Counted from the first letter of the stretch, positions 33,076 through 41,379 are shown. The stretch: DNA of 64,000 bases from DATBLE01 sp963841405 (GCA_963841405.1 CAWJCM010000011.1:1-64000); one strand, 5' to 3'. Program-made: numbers and translations. The notes: generated by a model from the sequence alone, not told the origin.

Positions 33076-33149
33076 TCGGGGTGCCCGGATTTGAACCGGG
33101 GACCTCTCCGACCCGAACGGAGCGCGCTACCAGGCTGCGCCACACCCCG
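33076..33149 (-). tRNA. tRNA-Pro (anticodon CGG)
   Basis: A 74-nt cloverleaf on the minus strand. Acceptor arms are CGGGGTG at the 5' end and CACCCCG plus discriminator A. The D arm is GCGCAGCCTGGTAGCGC, the anticodon stem CTCCG/CGGAG frames loop TTCGGGT (anticodon CGG, reading CCG), and the T arm contains GGTTCAAATCC. CCA is not encoded. It stands alone between repeat sequence and a divergent nif3-like gene. Confidence 0.95.
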
Positions 33150-33191
33150 AGCCCGAACAGGGTACCCGAGCGGCTGACACAATCGCTCTCG

Positions 33192-33935
33192 ATGGCTCGG
33201 CGGGACGAGATTCTCGAGTACGCGGCGGCGCTGCTCGACCTCGACTCGTTCCACGACTACGGCCCGCAGGGCATGCAGGTGGCCGGAGCGGAGGACGTGT
33301 CGAGGATCGTCTGCGCCGTGTCGTCGTCGCTCGAGCTGTTCGAGCGCGCGGCCGCGGCAGGCGCCCAGCTCGTGATCGTGCACCACGGCCTGCTGTGGGA
33401 CAACGAGCCGCGCGTGATCGACGCGCGCGTGCGCCGGCGGTTGGAGACGCTGTTCGAGGCCGATCTGACGCTCGCCGGGTACCACCTCGCGCTCGACGCC
33501 CATCCGGAGATAGGCAACAACGCGCTGCTGGCCGGCGAGCTCGGGCTCGAGGTCGAAGGGGCGTTCGCGGGGATCGGCGTGGCCGGCCGGCTCCCGGCCC
33601 CGGTGCCCGTCGACGAGTTCCTCGCCCGCGTTCGCGACCGCATCTCGCCCCGGCCGCTCATCTTTCAGGACGGTCCGGAGAAGGTCGGGCGGGTCGCGAT
33701 CGTCTCCGGCGGCGGCGGCCGGTACCTCGCGGAGGCGGCAGCGGCGGGCCACGACCTGTTCCTCACGGGAGAGCCGGAGGAGCCGAGCCTCCACCTCGCC
33801 CGCGAGCTCGGGATCACGTTCGTCGCCGCCGGCCACTACGCGACCGAACGGCTCGGCGTGCAGGCGCTCGCGGCGCGGCTCGCGGATCGCTTCGACGTGG
33901 AGTGGGAGTTCTTCGAGCTCCCGAACCCCGTTTGA
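33192..33935 (+). CDS. Nif3-like dinuclear metal center protein (YqfO/YbgI family)
   Basis: A 247-residue GTP-cyclohydrolase-I-type-2/Nif3 family protein, a conserved hexameric metal binder of uncertain function. Metal-site segments are HHGLLW at 64-69, YHLALDAH at 97-104 and, near the C-terminus, GHYATERLG. The ATG at 33192 gives normal length; an upstream frame would cross the tRNA gene. It is divergent from tRNA-Pro with a 42-base gap. No partner gene of known function is adjacent, so context gives no further clue. Confidence 0.9.
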   Translation: MARRDEILEYAAALLDLDSFHDYGPQGMQVAGAEDVSRIVCAVSSSLELFERAAAAGAQLVIVHHGLLWDNEPRVIDARVRRRLETLFEADLTLAGYHLALDAHPEIGNNALLAGELGLEVEGAFAGIGVAGRLPAPVPVDEFLARVRDRISPRPLIFQDGPEKVGRVAIVSGGGGRYLAEAAAAGHDLFLTGEPEEPSLHLARELGITFVAAGHYATERLGVQALAARLADRFDVEWEFFELPNPV

Positions 33936-34046
33936 CAGCGGCCGGAAATCCAACGATTTCCGTCCGTATCGCCCACCCAGATCGGTGACGTGCCGCGTCC
34001 GCGCATGTCGGACGCGGCGGCGCCCTCGAGCCGGCTGGCCCCGGGT

Positions 34047-34075
34047 TTGAGCACGTCGCCCCTTGGGGGTATTCT
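34047..34075 (+). promoter_or_regulatory. strong sigma70-type promoter of a short transcript
   Basis: TTGAGC (34047-34052), a 17-base spacer and TATTCT (34070-34075) form one of the best consensus promoters in the window. It faces a short non-coding segment that ends in a Rho-independent terminator at 34152-34197. The predicted start is near 34082. Confidence 0.75.
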
Positions 34076-34081
34076 GTGAAG

Positions 34082-34197
34082 TGACCATGATCCGTCCGGA
34101 GGAGCGGGACCTCTGATCTCCCGCATCGAGAACCGGAAGGCTTTCACCAAGCCCATCGGCCCAGCGTCAAACGACAGCTGTGCGCCGATGGGTTTTT
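34082..34197 (+). ncRNA. candidate structured small RNA (about 115 nt)
   Basis: This segment lies between a consensus-like promoter and a clear intrinsic terminator and has no credible protein frame (the only one is an 11-codon GTG frame at the 5' end). It can fold as GCGGGA/TCCCGC with a nine-base loop (about 34103-34123), followed by the terminator hairpin. It matches no RNA family I can name. It could be an independent small RNA or a leader that controls the 56-residue gene 70 bases further on. Folding is by eye. Confidence 0.5.
34152..34197 (+). terminator. Rho-independent terminator of the small RNA
   Basis: CCCATCGGC (34152-34160) pairs perfectly with GCCGATGGG (34184-34192), followed by five T (34193-34197). 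The 23-base loop contains an inner CAGC/GCTG stem. Real U-tract terminators are rare in this GC-rich window, which makes this one stand out. Confidence 0.85.
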
Positions 34198-34269
34198 CGT
34201 CTCTAAGGAACCGGGGACAGGCCCGTAGGGCCAGTCCCTCTCTGTGCTCATCATTGGGGAAGGAGCGTC

Positions 34270-34440
34270 ATGCCGAATCACCTCACGCCTGAGGAGCTGT
34301 CGAAGGAGCTCGGGATCGACCGCACGGAGGTGATCCGTGTCTGCCTGCAGGAAGGCGTCCCGATCTACCAGGGCAAGATCGACAAGAGCCTGTTCGCGGC
34401 GCAGCTCCAGGCGATCGGCGCGACGCCCGCCAAGCACTAG
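34270..34440 (+). CDS. small DNA-binding-like protein (56 residues)
   Basis: The frame starts at the ATG at 34270 with GGGGAAGGAG as ribosome binding site. It reads MPNHLTPEELSKELGIDRTE and continues with a second short helix, a loop (GVPIYQGKIDKS) and a final helix. The LTPEELSKELGIDRTEVIR pattern resembles a helix-turn-helix, but the protein is too short for a standard regulator. It lies 73 bases after the terminator of the putative small RNA and ends exactly where a type B palindrome begins, which may act as its terminator. Function is unknown. Confidence 0.6.
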   Translation: MPNHLTPEELSKELGIDRTEVIRVCLQEGVPIYQGKIDKSLFAAQLQAIGATPAKH

Positions 34441-34540
34441 CGCGGGGGAACCATGTTCCCCCCGCGGGCCCTCTCCTTTTCGCAGCGAGTCACAGGCCAT
34501 AGCTGCCTACGCCGGGCAAAGCCCGGCTGGGGCGGAAACT
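34441..34540. repeat. inverted copy of the dispersed element (type B then type A)
   Basis: The segment starts with a GGGGGAACC-type palindrome (34441-34466) directly after the small gene's stop codon. It ends with the CCGGGC/GCCCGG palindrome (34511-34527) and a GGGGCGGAAA flank. Relative to the copies at 37.4 and 54.7 kb it is inverted and shorter (about 100 bases against 150-160). Confidence 0.7.
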
Positions 34541-34618
34541 GCCTGGGTCAGGCGGTTGTGTCCAAGGCTGAAAGCGGAGTCAGACCCTATGTGCTTGTGA
34601 GTATTCGGTCACACCCGG

Positions 34619-34723
34619 TCAGTCGACAACGCCCTCCCAGTAGCCGATCGCGTCTCCAGTGCTGAACCACAGACTCTCGTCTGGACCGTCGCCCCAGCGA
34701 ATCATCATCTTCCCGGCGTCCTC
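34619..34723 (-). pseudogene. decayed C-terminal fragment of a cupin gene
   Basis: The minus strand reads 34 codons ending in TGA at 34621-34619. They include GKMMIRWGDGPDESLW and STGDAIGYWEGVVD, closely matching the C-termini of the three cupins at 28-29 kb (GDGVDYWEGEL and GDAVDYWDGEP). An in-frame TAG (34724-34726) sits immediately upstream and no cupin core precedes it. So this is a remnant of a fourth copy, left about 5.3 kb from the intact set. Confidence 0.7.
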
Positions 34724-34781
34724 CTAACACGGCGGCGCGTGGCGGCGCGAAGTTCGATACCGAGGAGGTTGAGCTGCGCGG

Positions 34782-35648
34782 CTACTTCTTGGCGGCCGCG
34801 CGACGCGTGCGCGCTTTCGCTGCTGGCTGACCATCCTCCGCCGGGGCCTTGCGCTTCTTCGCGTCGGCGACACTCTGCTTGAGCGCGGCCATCAGGTCGA
34901 TCACCGGAGCTTCCTCGATCTCCTCGGGCTCCTCGATCGGCTGGCCGGCCAGCTTCGCTTCCAGCAGCTTGCGCAGGTCTTGCCGGTACTCGCTGGTCAG
35001 CTGCTCGCGCGGGTCGAACTCGCCGACGAGGCTGTCGACGAGCTGGCGCGCCAGGTCGAGCTCGGCCTTCTTCGGCGCCTGGCCGTCCCCCGCAGCCTCG
35101 TCGATCTCCGCCTGCGAGTAGACGTCCTCGGCTACGAACATCGTCTCCAGCACGAGCGCGTCGCCCTTCGGCCGGATCAGGCAGAGCTTCTCCTTGCCGG
35201 AGAGGACGAAGCGACCGATCGCTCCGACGCCTTCGTCCGCCAGCACGGTGCGGAGCAGGACGTACGGGCGAAGCGCGGCCGCCGCGACCGCGGGGACGAG
35301 GAAATACGTGCGATCGAAGTAGACCGGGTCAACGTCGTCGAGCGGCACGAAGCGCTCGATGTCGATCGAGCGGGACGTGTTCGAACGCTCGATCGCCTCG
35401 AGGTCGGCGTCGTCGACGATCACGAACTGGCCCTTGGCGACCTCCCAGCCCCGGACGATCTCGTCGCTTTCGACCTCGCGCTCGTGCACCGGGCACCAGC
35501 GGCGGTTCTTGATCGGCGTCTTGCACTCCGCGTGCAGCTGCCGGAAGGAGACGTCGGAGGCGCGCGCCGACGGCTTCGTCGCCGGGGCCAGCCCGACGGG
35601 AATCGTGACCAGGCTGAAGCTGATCGATCCGTTCCAGGTCGTCCGCAT
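34782..35648 (-). CDS. ku: Ku domain DNA end-binding protein
   Basis: Bacterial Ku homodimers bind double-strand ends and recruit LigD in non-homologous end joining. The 288-residue protein has the typical start RTTWNGSISFSLVTIPVGL, a CKTPIKNRRWCPVHEREVE segment, the ring domain to about residue 225, and a basic Lys/Ala-rich tail (RTRRAAAKK) that usually adds DNA affinity. No ligD-like gene lies within this window, so the partner ligase must be elsewhere or be another ligase. It is divergent from the acyl-CoA ligase gene with a 59-base gap. Confidence 0.94.
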   Translation of the reverse strand: MRTTWNGSISFSLVTIPVGLAPATKPSARASDVSFRQLHAECKTPIKNRRWCPVHEREVESDEIVRGWEVAKGQFVIVDDADLEAIERSNTSRSIDIERFVPLDDVDPVYFDRTYFLVPAVAAAALRPYVLLRTVLADEGVGAIGRFVLSGKEKLCLIRPKGDALVLETMFVAEDVYSQAEIDEAAGDGQAPKKAELDLARQLVDSLVGEFDPREQLTSEYRQDLRKLLEAKLAGQPIEEPEEIEEAPVIDLMAALKQSVADAKKRKAPAEDGQPAAKARTRRAAAKK

Positions 35649-35707
35649 TGGGGCACTTGGAATTCTAGGCGCAGACCGGGTTCCCTTCCCCAGTACCCTT
35701 CGCGCCG

Positions 35708-37441
35708 ATGGCCGGGGCGAGGACGATCGGGGCGCTGTGGCGGAACGCGGCCGGCCGCGAATCGGCTCGTCCCCCGTACCTCGCCGAGCGCGACGGCACC
35801 TGGGTTGAGGTGTCGTGGGCGGAGGCCTCGCCGCGGGTGGACGATTTCGCGAACGGCCTCCTCGCTCTCGGCGTGAACAAGGGCGACGCGTTCTCGATCC
35901 TCGCGTCGACCACCCTCGAGTGGTGCCTCTTCGACTTCGCGCTCAGTCTGATCGGTGCGATCGGAGCCCCGGTGTACGCGAACAGCTCTGCCCGCGACGC
36001 CGCCCACGTGCTCGGCCACGCGGAGGCGGTCGGCGTGCTCGTCGAGGACGAGGAGCAGCGGGCGAAGGTCGAGTCGGTGCGAGGCGAGCTGCCCGGTCTC
36101 CGCCACGTCGTCACCTTTGCGGACCTGCCCGAGCTGGAGAGACGCGGCCGCGAGCACGCCGCTGCACATCCGGATGCTCTCGCCGAAGCCGAAGCGGCGG
36201 TCGACGAGGAGGACCTCTTCACCTACATCTACACCTCGGGGACGACCGGCCCGCCGAAGGGCTGCATGATCCGTCATCGCAACTACTACGAGATGGCGGC
36301 GGTGGTCGACCGGATGCCGAGCCGCTTCGTCGGCCCCGACGACACGCTGCTTCTCTACCTCCCGCTCGCGCACAACTACGGTCGCCTGATCCACCTCCAG
36401 GCGCGCTACGTCGGCTGCACCCTCGCCCTCTGCAGCGACCCGCTCCGCGTCGGTGAAGCGCTCGCCGCCGTCCGCCCGACCACATTCCCGAGCGTGCCGC
36501 GCGTCTACGAGAAGGTGCACACCGCCGTCGTCTCCGGGCTGGACGACGCCCGGGGACCGAAGCGCGCGATCGGACAGTGGGCGCTCCGAGTCGGACGCGA
36601 GGTCAGCCGCCGGCGGCAGGCAGGCGAGCCGATCCCGCGCGGGCTCGCGCTCCGCCACCGGCTCGCCGACCGCCTCGTCTACTCGCAGGTGAAGGCGCGC
36701 CTCGGCGGGCGCCTGCGGCTCGCGAACTCCGGCGGCGCGCCGCTCTCGCGCGAGGTGATGGAGCTCTTCGCCGCCTTCGACCTGCCGATCTACGAGGGCT
36801 ACGGCCTCACGGAGTGCACCACCGCCGCCTCCGTCAACCGCCCCGACGCGTACAGGTTCGGCACGGTCGGCAAGCCGCTTCCGGGGGTCGAGGTGCGGCT
36901 CGCCGAGGACAGCGAGCTCGAGCTGCGCAGCGAGACGGTCTTCGCCGGGTACCTGAAGGATCCAGAGGCGACCCGCGAGGTGCTCGGCGAGGACGGCTGG
37001 CTCCGCACCGGCGACATCGCCGAGATCGACGATGACGGGTTCATCACCATCACCGATCGGAAGAAGGACATCCTCGTCACAGCCGGTGGCAAGAACGTCG
37101 CGCCGCAGAACCTCGAGAACAACCTCAAGGCGTCGAGGTACGTGTCGCAGGCGATTGTCCTCGGCGACCGCCGGCCCTACGTCGCCGCGCTGCTCACGCT
37201 CGACCAGGAGGAGATCGCGAAATGGCGAGCCGGCGGCGGCGAGGACGAGACTGCGCTCGTGCAAGGGATCGTCGACGAGGTCAACGAGCAGCGCTCACGG
37301 TACGAGCAGATCAAGCGCTTCCAGGTGCTCACGCGCGACTTCTCCGCCGAGGAGGGCGAGATCACACCGACGCTGAAGCTGAGACGCAGCGTCGTGCAGG
37401 AGCACTTCGCCGACGCGATAGAACGCCTGTACACGCCGTGA
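35708..37441 (+). CDS. long-chain fatty-acid-CoA ligase (AMP-binding)
   Basis: Activates fatty acids to acyl-CoA via acyl-AMP, feeding the acyl-CoA dehydrogenases of this window. The 577-residue protein shows the P-loop-like YIYTSGTTGPPKGCMIRHRN at about 174-193, YEGYGLTEC near 362-370, and GWLRTGDIAEIDDDGF near 431 followed by the hinge and ITDRKKDILVTAGGKN with the catalytic C-terminal region. The overall pattern matches actinobacterial FadD15-type AMP-forming ligases. TACCCT lies eight bases before the ATG. The 3' end is part of a 228-bp tandem duplication, so its last 16 codons are repeated, detached, downstream. Confidence 0.93.
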   Translation: MAGARTIGALWRNAAGRESARPPYLAERDGTWVEVSWAEASPRVDDFANGLLALGVNKGDAFSILASTTLEWCLFDFALSLIGAIGAPVYANSSARDAAHVLGHAEAVGVLVEDEEQRAKVESVRGELPGLRHVVTFADLPELERRGREHAAAHPDALAEAEAAVDEEDLFTYIYTSGTTGPPKGCMIRHRNYYEMAAVVDRMPSRFVGPDDTLLLYLPLAHNYGRLIHLQARYVGCTLALCSDPLRVGEALAAVRPTTFPSVPRVYEKVHTAVVSGLDDARGPKRAIGQWALRVGREVSRRRQAGEPIPRGLALRHRLADRLVYSQVKARLGGRLRLANSGGAPLSREVMELFAAFDLPIYEGYGLTECTTAASVNRPDAYRFGTVGKPLPGVEVRLAEDSELELRSETVFAGYLKDPEATREVLGEDGWLRTGDIAEIDDDGFITITDRKKDILVTAGGKNVAPQNLENNLKASRYVSQAIVLGDRRPYVAALLTLDQEEIAKWRAGGGEDETALVQGIVDEVNEQRSRYEQIKRFQVLTRDFSAEEGEITPTLKLRRSVVQEHFADAIERLYTP

Positions 37442-37849
37442 TGCCGTGCCATTTCGCCGCCGGAGCCGGGCTTGGCCCGGCGGGAGGCTCGCTGCGGCGA
37501 GACAACAATGGCGGTGACATTGCCGTGGCCGGCTCCGATTCAGCAGAGCAGCGCCACCGTCGGCAAGGAGGGGGCTCACGGGGGAACCAGGGGTTCACCC
37601 GTGAAGCTGAGCGGAGCGAGCGTGCAGGAGCACTTCGCCGACGCGATAGAACGCCCGTACACGCCGTGATGCCGTGCAATTTCGCCGCCGGAGCCGGGCT
37701 TGGCCCGGCGGGAGGCTCGCTGCGGCGAGACAACAATGGCGGTGACATTGCCGTGGCCGGCTCCGATTCAGCAGAGCAGCGCCACCGTCGGCAAGGAGGG
37801 GGCTCACGGGGGAACCAGGGGTTCACCCGTGAAGCGAGCGGAGCGAGCG
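37394..37849. repeat. 228-bp tandem duplication spanning the acyl-CoA ligase 3' end and a dispersed element
   Basis: Copy 1 (37394-37621) holds the last codons of the ligase gene plus a full dispersed element, with type A palindrome at 37465-37481 and type B at 37577-37603. Copy 2 (37622-37849) repeats it with a few substitutions and one deleted base near its end. The second gene end has no start and is only a fragment. A GAGCGGAGCGAGCG tract closes each copy and may have mediated slippage or unequal exchange. Nothing else is coded in this stretch. Confidence 0.9.
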
Positions 37850-37851
37850 TC

Positions 37852-39030
37852 CTAGGTGATGCGGCGTGCGCCGACGTAGGTCGCCGCGTACCAGGAGTCG
37901 TTCAGGCTGGAGATCTTGACCACGTCGCCGGTGTGCGGGGCATGGACGAACTGGCCGTTGCCGATGTAGATCCCGACATGGCCGAGCCCGTCGAAGAAGA
38001 CGAGGTCGCCGGGCTCGAGCTGGTCGCGCGAGACCGGAACGCCGTAGTTGTACTGGTCGGCAGCGTGGTGCGGCAGCGAGACGCCGACCTGCGAGTAGAC
38101 GAACGCGACGAGGCCCGAGCAGTCGAAGCCGCCGGGTGAGGAGCCACCCCACACGTAGGGCGTGCCCAGGTACTGCATGGCGATCCCGACGACCCCGCCG
38201 TACTGGGAGGGCGGCGCGACGGTGACGGCCCCGTCCGGCGACACGGCGGAGGCGCCGACGACGTCCTGCTCCTGCGCCTGCTGCACGGCCGCGTGCTGGG
38301 CGGCGAGCTGGGCGTCCAAACGAGCCCTGGCCTCGGCGGCGAGCCGCGCCTGACGCTCTTCCTCCTCGCGCTGGAGCCGCGCGATCTCACCGCGGATCGA
38401 GCCGAGCAGCTGCTGGCGCTCGGCCAGGCCGGCCTCGACCTGCTGCTTGGCGGCCGCGCGCTCGGCCACGACCTGCTCCTGCCGCGCGTGGGCGGACTTC
38501 AGCTGCGCGGCGCGGACGGTGACGTCGTGCTTGAACTTCTTGACCTCGCCGGCCACCTGCGAGTCCTGGGACGCGACGCTGTTCACGGTGTCGACCTGGT
38601 CGAGGAACTCGCCGATCGAGTTCGAGCCGAGCAGGATCGCCAGGGTGGAGTCGTCCTGGCGGTCGGTGTACATCGACCGCAGGCGGGCGCCGAGCCGGCG
38701 CTGCGACACGTACAGGTTGTGCTTCGCGATCCCCAGCTCACGACCGTTCAACGCGCGCTCGCGCTCGATCGCAGCCAGCTGGTCGGTCGCGCCGTTGTAG
38801 GCCTCGATCGCCTTCTCCATCTGAACGTCCAGCGAGTGGATCTCACCCAGGACCCGCTCCGCCTCGGCCCGCTTGGCGGTGATCTGAGGCGGCTCCGCCG
38901 TCGCCGCCTGGGCAGCAAGCAGCGACGCCAAGAGCGCAATGACTACGAAGGTTGCCTGCCGTCTGCGGGCGCACGAAGCGATACCCCACACCACTCTCGA
39001 CAGGCGCACCGGGAGGGGCCGGTACGTCAC
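37852..39030 (-). CDS. NlpC/P60 peptidoglycan endopeptidase with coiled-coil region (RipA-like)
   Basis: A 392-residue exported enzyme that cuts peptide stems of peptidoglycan, usually between D-Glu and DAP, during division. A signal region (about 25-47) is followed by a long coiled coil (about 50-250), then a hinge and an NlpC/P60 domain (about 280-392). The catalytic Cys304 lies in GGFDCSGLV and His351 in GHVGI, with a further His363. The coiled coil probably keeps it inactive or docks it to FtsEX-like partners, as known for RipA/PcsB. The GTG at 39030 is used. The opposite gene upstream encodes a protein of related architecture. Confidence 0.93.
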   Translation of the reverse strand: MTYRPLPVRLSRVVWGIASCARRRQATFVVIALLASLLAAQAATAEPPQITAKRAEAERVLGEIHSLDVQMEKAIEAYNGATDQLAAIERERALNGRELGIAKHNLYVSQRRLGARLRSMYTDRQDDSTLAILLGSNSIGEFLDQVDTVNSVASQDSQVAGEVKKFKHDVTVRAAQLKSAHARQEQVVAERAAAKQQVEAGLAERQQLLGSIRGEIARLQREEEERQARLAAEARARLDAQLAAQHAAVQQAQEQDVVGASAVSPDGAVTVAPPSQYGGVVGIAMQYLGTPYVWGGSSPGGFDCSGLVAFVYSQVGVSLPHHAADQYNYGVPVSRDQLEPGDLVFFDGLGHVGIYIGNGQFVHAPHTGDVVKISSLNDSWYAATYVGARRIT

Positions 39031-39164
39031 GAAGGCAGCACCCTAGCAGGGGGTACAGACAGCGGCAACCGGGAACAGGCGGCAATTTGCGCCAAAAGCC
39101 GCGCGAAATAGGCCGAACGGCCCACCCGCCCGTTCGGCGAGCGTGTGGTACGGTCGGGCGGCGC

Positions 39165-40289
39165 GTGCGGGCGAGATGTCACAGGCTCCCTCGTTTTCTC
39201 GCGGTGCTCGTCGGTTTCCTGCTGATCCTCGGCGCGCCCGCGACCCTGCCGGCCCAGAGCCCCGGGGTGGAGGGGCTCCGGCAAGAGCAGGCCGCACTGG
39301 CGGCCGAATCCCGGGCTGCCGTCGTCCAGCTGTACGGGCTCGAGAGTCGCCTGGCGCAGGCACGTTCCGACCTCGCCCGCGTGCAGGCCCGAGCCGAGGC
39401 ACTGGGACGGGAGCGGGTGGCCGTCCGCCGGCGCGTCCAGGCCGCCAGGCGGACGACCGTCGTCGCGGAGCGGCGGCTCGGGGACCAGCTCCGCTACCTC
39501 TACGAGCAGGGTGAGCCGGATCCGATCGCGGTCGTGCTCGGAGCGACCTCGCTGGAAGAGGCGATCGACGGGCTCGACGCGGTGCACCGCACCGCCGGGA
39601 CGACCCAGTCCGTGCTCGACCAGGCCCGGACGGCCCGCCGCCGCCTGGCGACGGTCGAGCAGGAGCTCGTCCGGGAGTCTGCACGGACGGAACAGGTTCG
39701 GTCTCGCCTCACCGAAACCGCAACCGGGCTCGAGCAGGCCCGGGCCGAGCGGAGCGCATACCTCGCGAGCCTGCAACACCAGCAGCAGCTGACCGCGACC
39801 CAGATCTCGCGGCTGGAGGCGCAGGCGCAGGAGGCGCGACGGCGCGCGCGGCTCGTGACCCGGACGGGCGCGACCCCGGCCGCGACCGACCAGGCTGCGC
39901 CGACCGACTCGTCGGGTGGCCCGGCGGCGACGGCCGCCTCCGCCCCGGCCGAGCCGCCGCCCGCCCCCGTCGATTCGGTGGGCCAGGCGGCGCCGGCTCC
40001 CGCGACCACGGCACCGCCGCCGCCGAAACCGGGCGGGACGATGACCGTCTACGCGACGGGCTACTGCCTCAAGGGCTCGACTGCGACCGGCCTGCCGGTC
40101 GGCCCCGGCATCGTCGCCACCGATCCCTCCGTGATCCCGCTGGGGACGCGCATGACGATCCCCGGCTACGGCGAAGGCGTGGCCGCGGACACGGGCGGAG
40201 CCGTCCAGGGAGCCCGGATCGACGTCTGGTTCAGGTCGTGCGCCGAGGCGGCGGCCTTCGGTCGGACGGTCACGATCACGTTCCACTGA
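39165..40289 (+). CDS. exported coiled-coil protein with C-terminal 3D domain
   Basis: A 374-residue protein from the GTG at 39165 with a signal peptide (about 8-30). A coiled coil (about 35-225) follows, resembling the N-terminus of the divergent NlpC/P60 protein. A Pro/Ala/Thr linker (225-285) leads to a 3D domain (about 290-374) containing TGYCLKGSTATG, PLGTRMTIPGYG and ADTGGAVQGARIDVWF, whose aspartates give the domain its name. 3D domains occur in lytic transglycosylases and resuscitation proteins. With its neighbour it forms a probable cell-wall hydrolase pair sharing a 134-base divergent promoter. Confidence 0.85.
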   Translation: MRARCHRLPRFLAVLVGFLLILGAPATLPAQSPGVEGLRQEQAALAAESRAAVVQLYGLESRLAQARSDLARVQARAEALGRERVAVRRRVQAARRTTVVAERRLGDQLRYLYEQGEPDPIAVVLGATSLEEAIDGLDAVHRTAGTTQSVLDQARTARRRLATVEQELVRESARTEQVRSRLTETATGLEQARAERSAYLASLQHQQQLTATQISRLEAQAQEARRRARLVTRTGATPAATDQAAPTDSSGGPAATAASAPAEPPPAPVDSVGQAAPAPATTAPPPPKPGGTMTVYATGYCLKGSTATGLPVGPGIVATDPSVIPLGTRMTIPGYGEGVAADTGGAVQGARIDVWFRSCAEAAAFGRTVTITFH

Positions 40290-40368
40290 CGGACCGCCGG
40301 CGCCTGCCCGGCTTCGACTTCGATCGGAGAAGCACTAAGATGCGATCCGTGCGGCGCCCGGGGGGAAC

Positions 40369-41043
40369 ATGGCCGACGTCGTGAACGGCACGCCTGACGC
40401 CGTTCGGGTCGTTCTGGTCGACGACCACGACCTCTTCCGGACAGGGCTGCGCAACCTGCTGGAGGAGCAGCAGGGCGTCCACGTGCTCGGGGAGGCGGCA
40501 GACGGCGTCGAGGCGGTGCAGCTCGTCCGCGAGGCCGCACCGGACGTCGTCGTCATGGATCTGAACATGCCGAAGATGAGCGGCGTCGAAGCGACGAAGC
40601 ACATCACCGCTCAGTCGCCGCTGACCAGGGTGATCGTCCTGACGATCTCGGATCAGGACGCCGACGTCATGGACGCGATCGTCGCCGGCGCCTGCGGCTA
40701 CCTGCTCAAGGACGCGTCGATCGAGAGCGTCGTCTCCGGCATCCGCTCGGCAGCCGTCGGCGCGTCACTGATCTCGCCGTTGATCGCGTCGAAGGTCCTG
40801 CAGCGAGTCCGTTCGACGACGGCCGACACGGAGATGGCCGACGCGATCCGGGCGGAGCTCTCCGACCGCGAGCTCGAGGTGCTGAAGCTGATCGCCAACG
40901 GAAAGGACAACGCACAGATCGCCGCCGACCTCGTGATCAGCCCCAAGACGGTCAAGAACCATATCTCGAACATCCTGATGAAGCTCCAGATCCAGAACCG
41001 GATCCAGGCCGCCGTCTACGCGGTGCGCAGCGGCCTCGCGTAG
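40369..41043 (+). CDS. NarL/FixJ-type response regulator
   Basis: A 224-residue two-component regulator. The receiver domain (about 12-130) has acidic DDHD at 18-21, the phospho-acceptor D64 in VVMDLNMP, the conserved Thr in LTIS near 85, and the Lys in LLKDAS near 107. The C-terminal LuxR-type helix-turn-helix is LSDRELEVLKLIANGKDNAQ followed by VISPKTVKNHISNILMKL (about 158-205). No histidine kinase gene is adjacent, so it is an orphan regulator in this window. Target genes cannot be inferred; the cell-wall genes on both sides are candidates by proximity only. Confidence 0.92.
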   Translation: MADVVNGTPDAVRVVLVDDHDLFRTGLRNLLEEQQGVHVLGEAADGVEAVQLVREAAPDVVVMDLNMPKMSGVEATKHITAQSPLTRVIVLTISDQDADVMDAIVAGACGYLLKDASIESVVSGIRSAAVGASLISPLIASKVLQRVRSTTADTEMADAIRAELSDRELEVLKLIANGKDNAQIAADLVISPKTVKNHISNILMKLQIQNRIQAAVYAVRSGLA

Positions 41044-41055
41044 CCGGAGCTCGTC

Positions 41056-41379
41056 CTAGGCGATCCGCAGGCGGCGCACCCGGGCGGCGAGCTCACCGAG
41101 GGCCGTTCGCAACTGCTCGATTTCACCGTCGGCGCGGGCGATCCCCTGCGCGAGCGCCGCGATCTCGACGACCTCGTCGCCTCCGGAAACCGGGCCGAGG
41201 GCCGTCGCGCGCTGCTCGAGCCTGCTCCGCAGCTGGAGCCGTTCGCCCTCGGCGCGAAGAACCAGCGCGTAGCCGTCCGTGAGCACGCGCTCGGCGTCCT
41301 CGATCGGCGGCGACGTCGCGTCCCGCAGCCTCCGGACGTCGTCCAGCACGGCCGCCGAATCGGAACCCTTCCCCACCAT
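41056..41379 (-). CDS. small helical protein of unknown function
   Basis: A 107-residue protein predicted to be almost entirely helical with coiled-coil periodicity (LRDATSPPIEDAERVL, then LQLRSRLEQRATAL, then ADGEIEQLRTALGELAARVRRL). No domain is recognised and there is no signal sequence. It is convergent with the response regulator (12-base gap) and divergent from the D,D-carboxypeptidase gene. Confidence 0.6.
   Translation of the reverse strand: MVGKGSDSAAVLDDVRRLRDATSPPIEDAERVLTDGYALVLRAEGERLQLRSRLEQRATALGPVSGGDEVVEIAALAQGIARADGEIEQLRTALGELAARVRRLRIA

Noticed and set aside
34082..34197. A known riboswitch or 6C/6S RNA
   Set aside because: I could not match the conserved cores of c-di-GMP, ykoK, cobalamin or 6C RNAs; the element is left as an unnamed candidate.
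37394..37849. Regular repeats that might be a CRISPR array
   Set aside because: There are only two copies of 228 bases with no short repeat/spacer alternation, and they contain a gene end; it is a tandem duplication.
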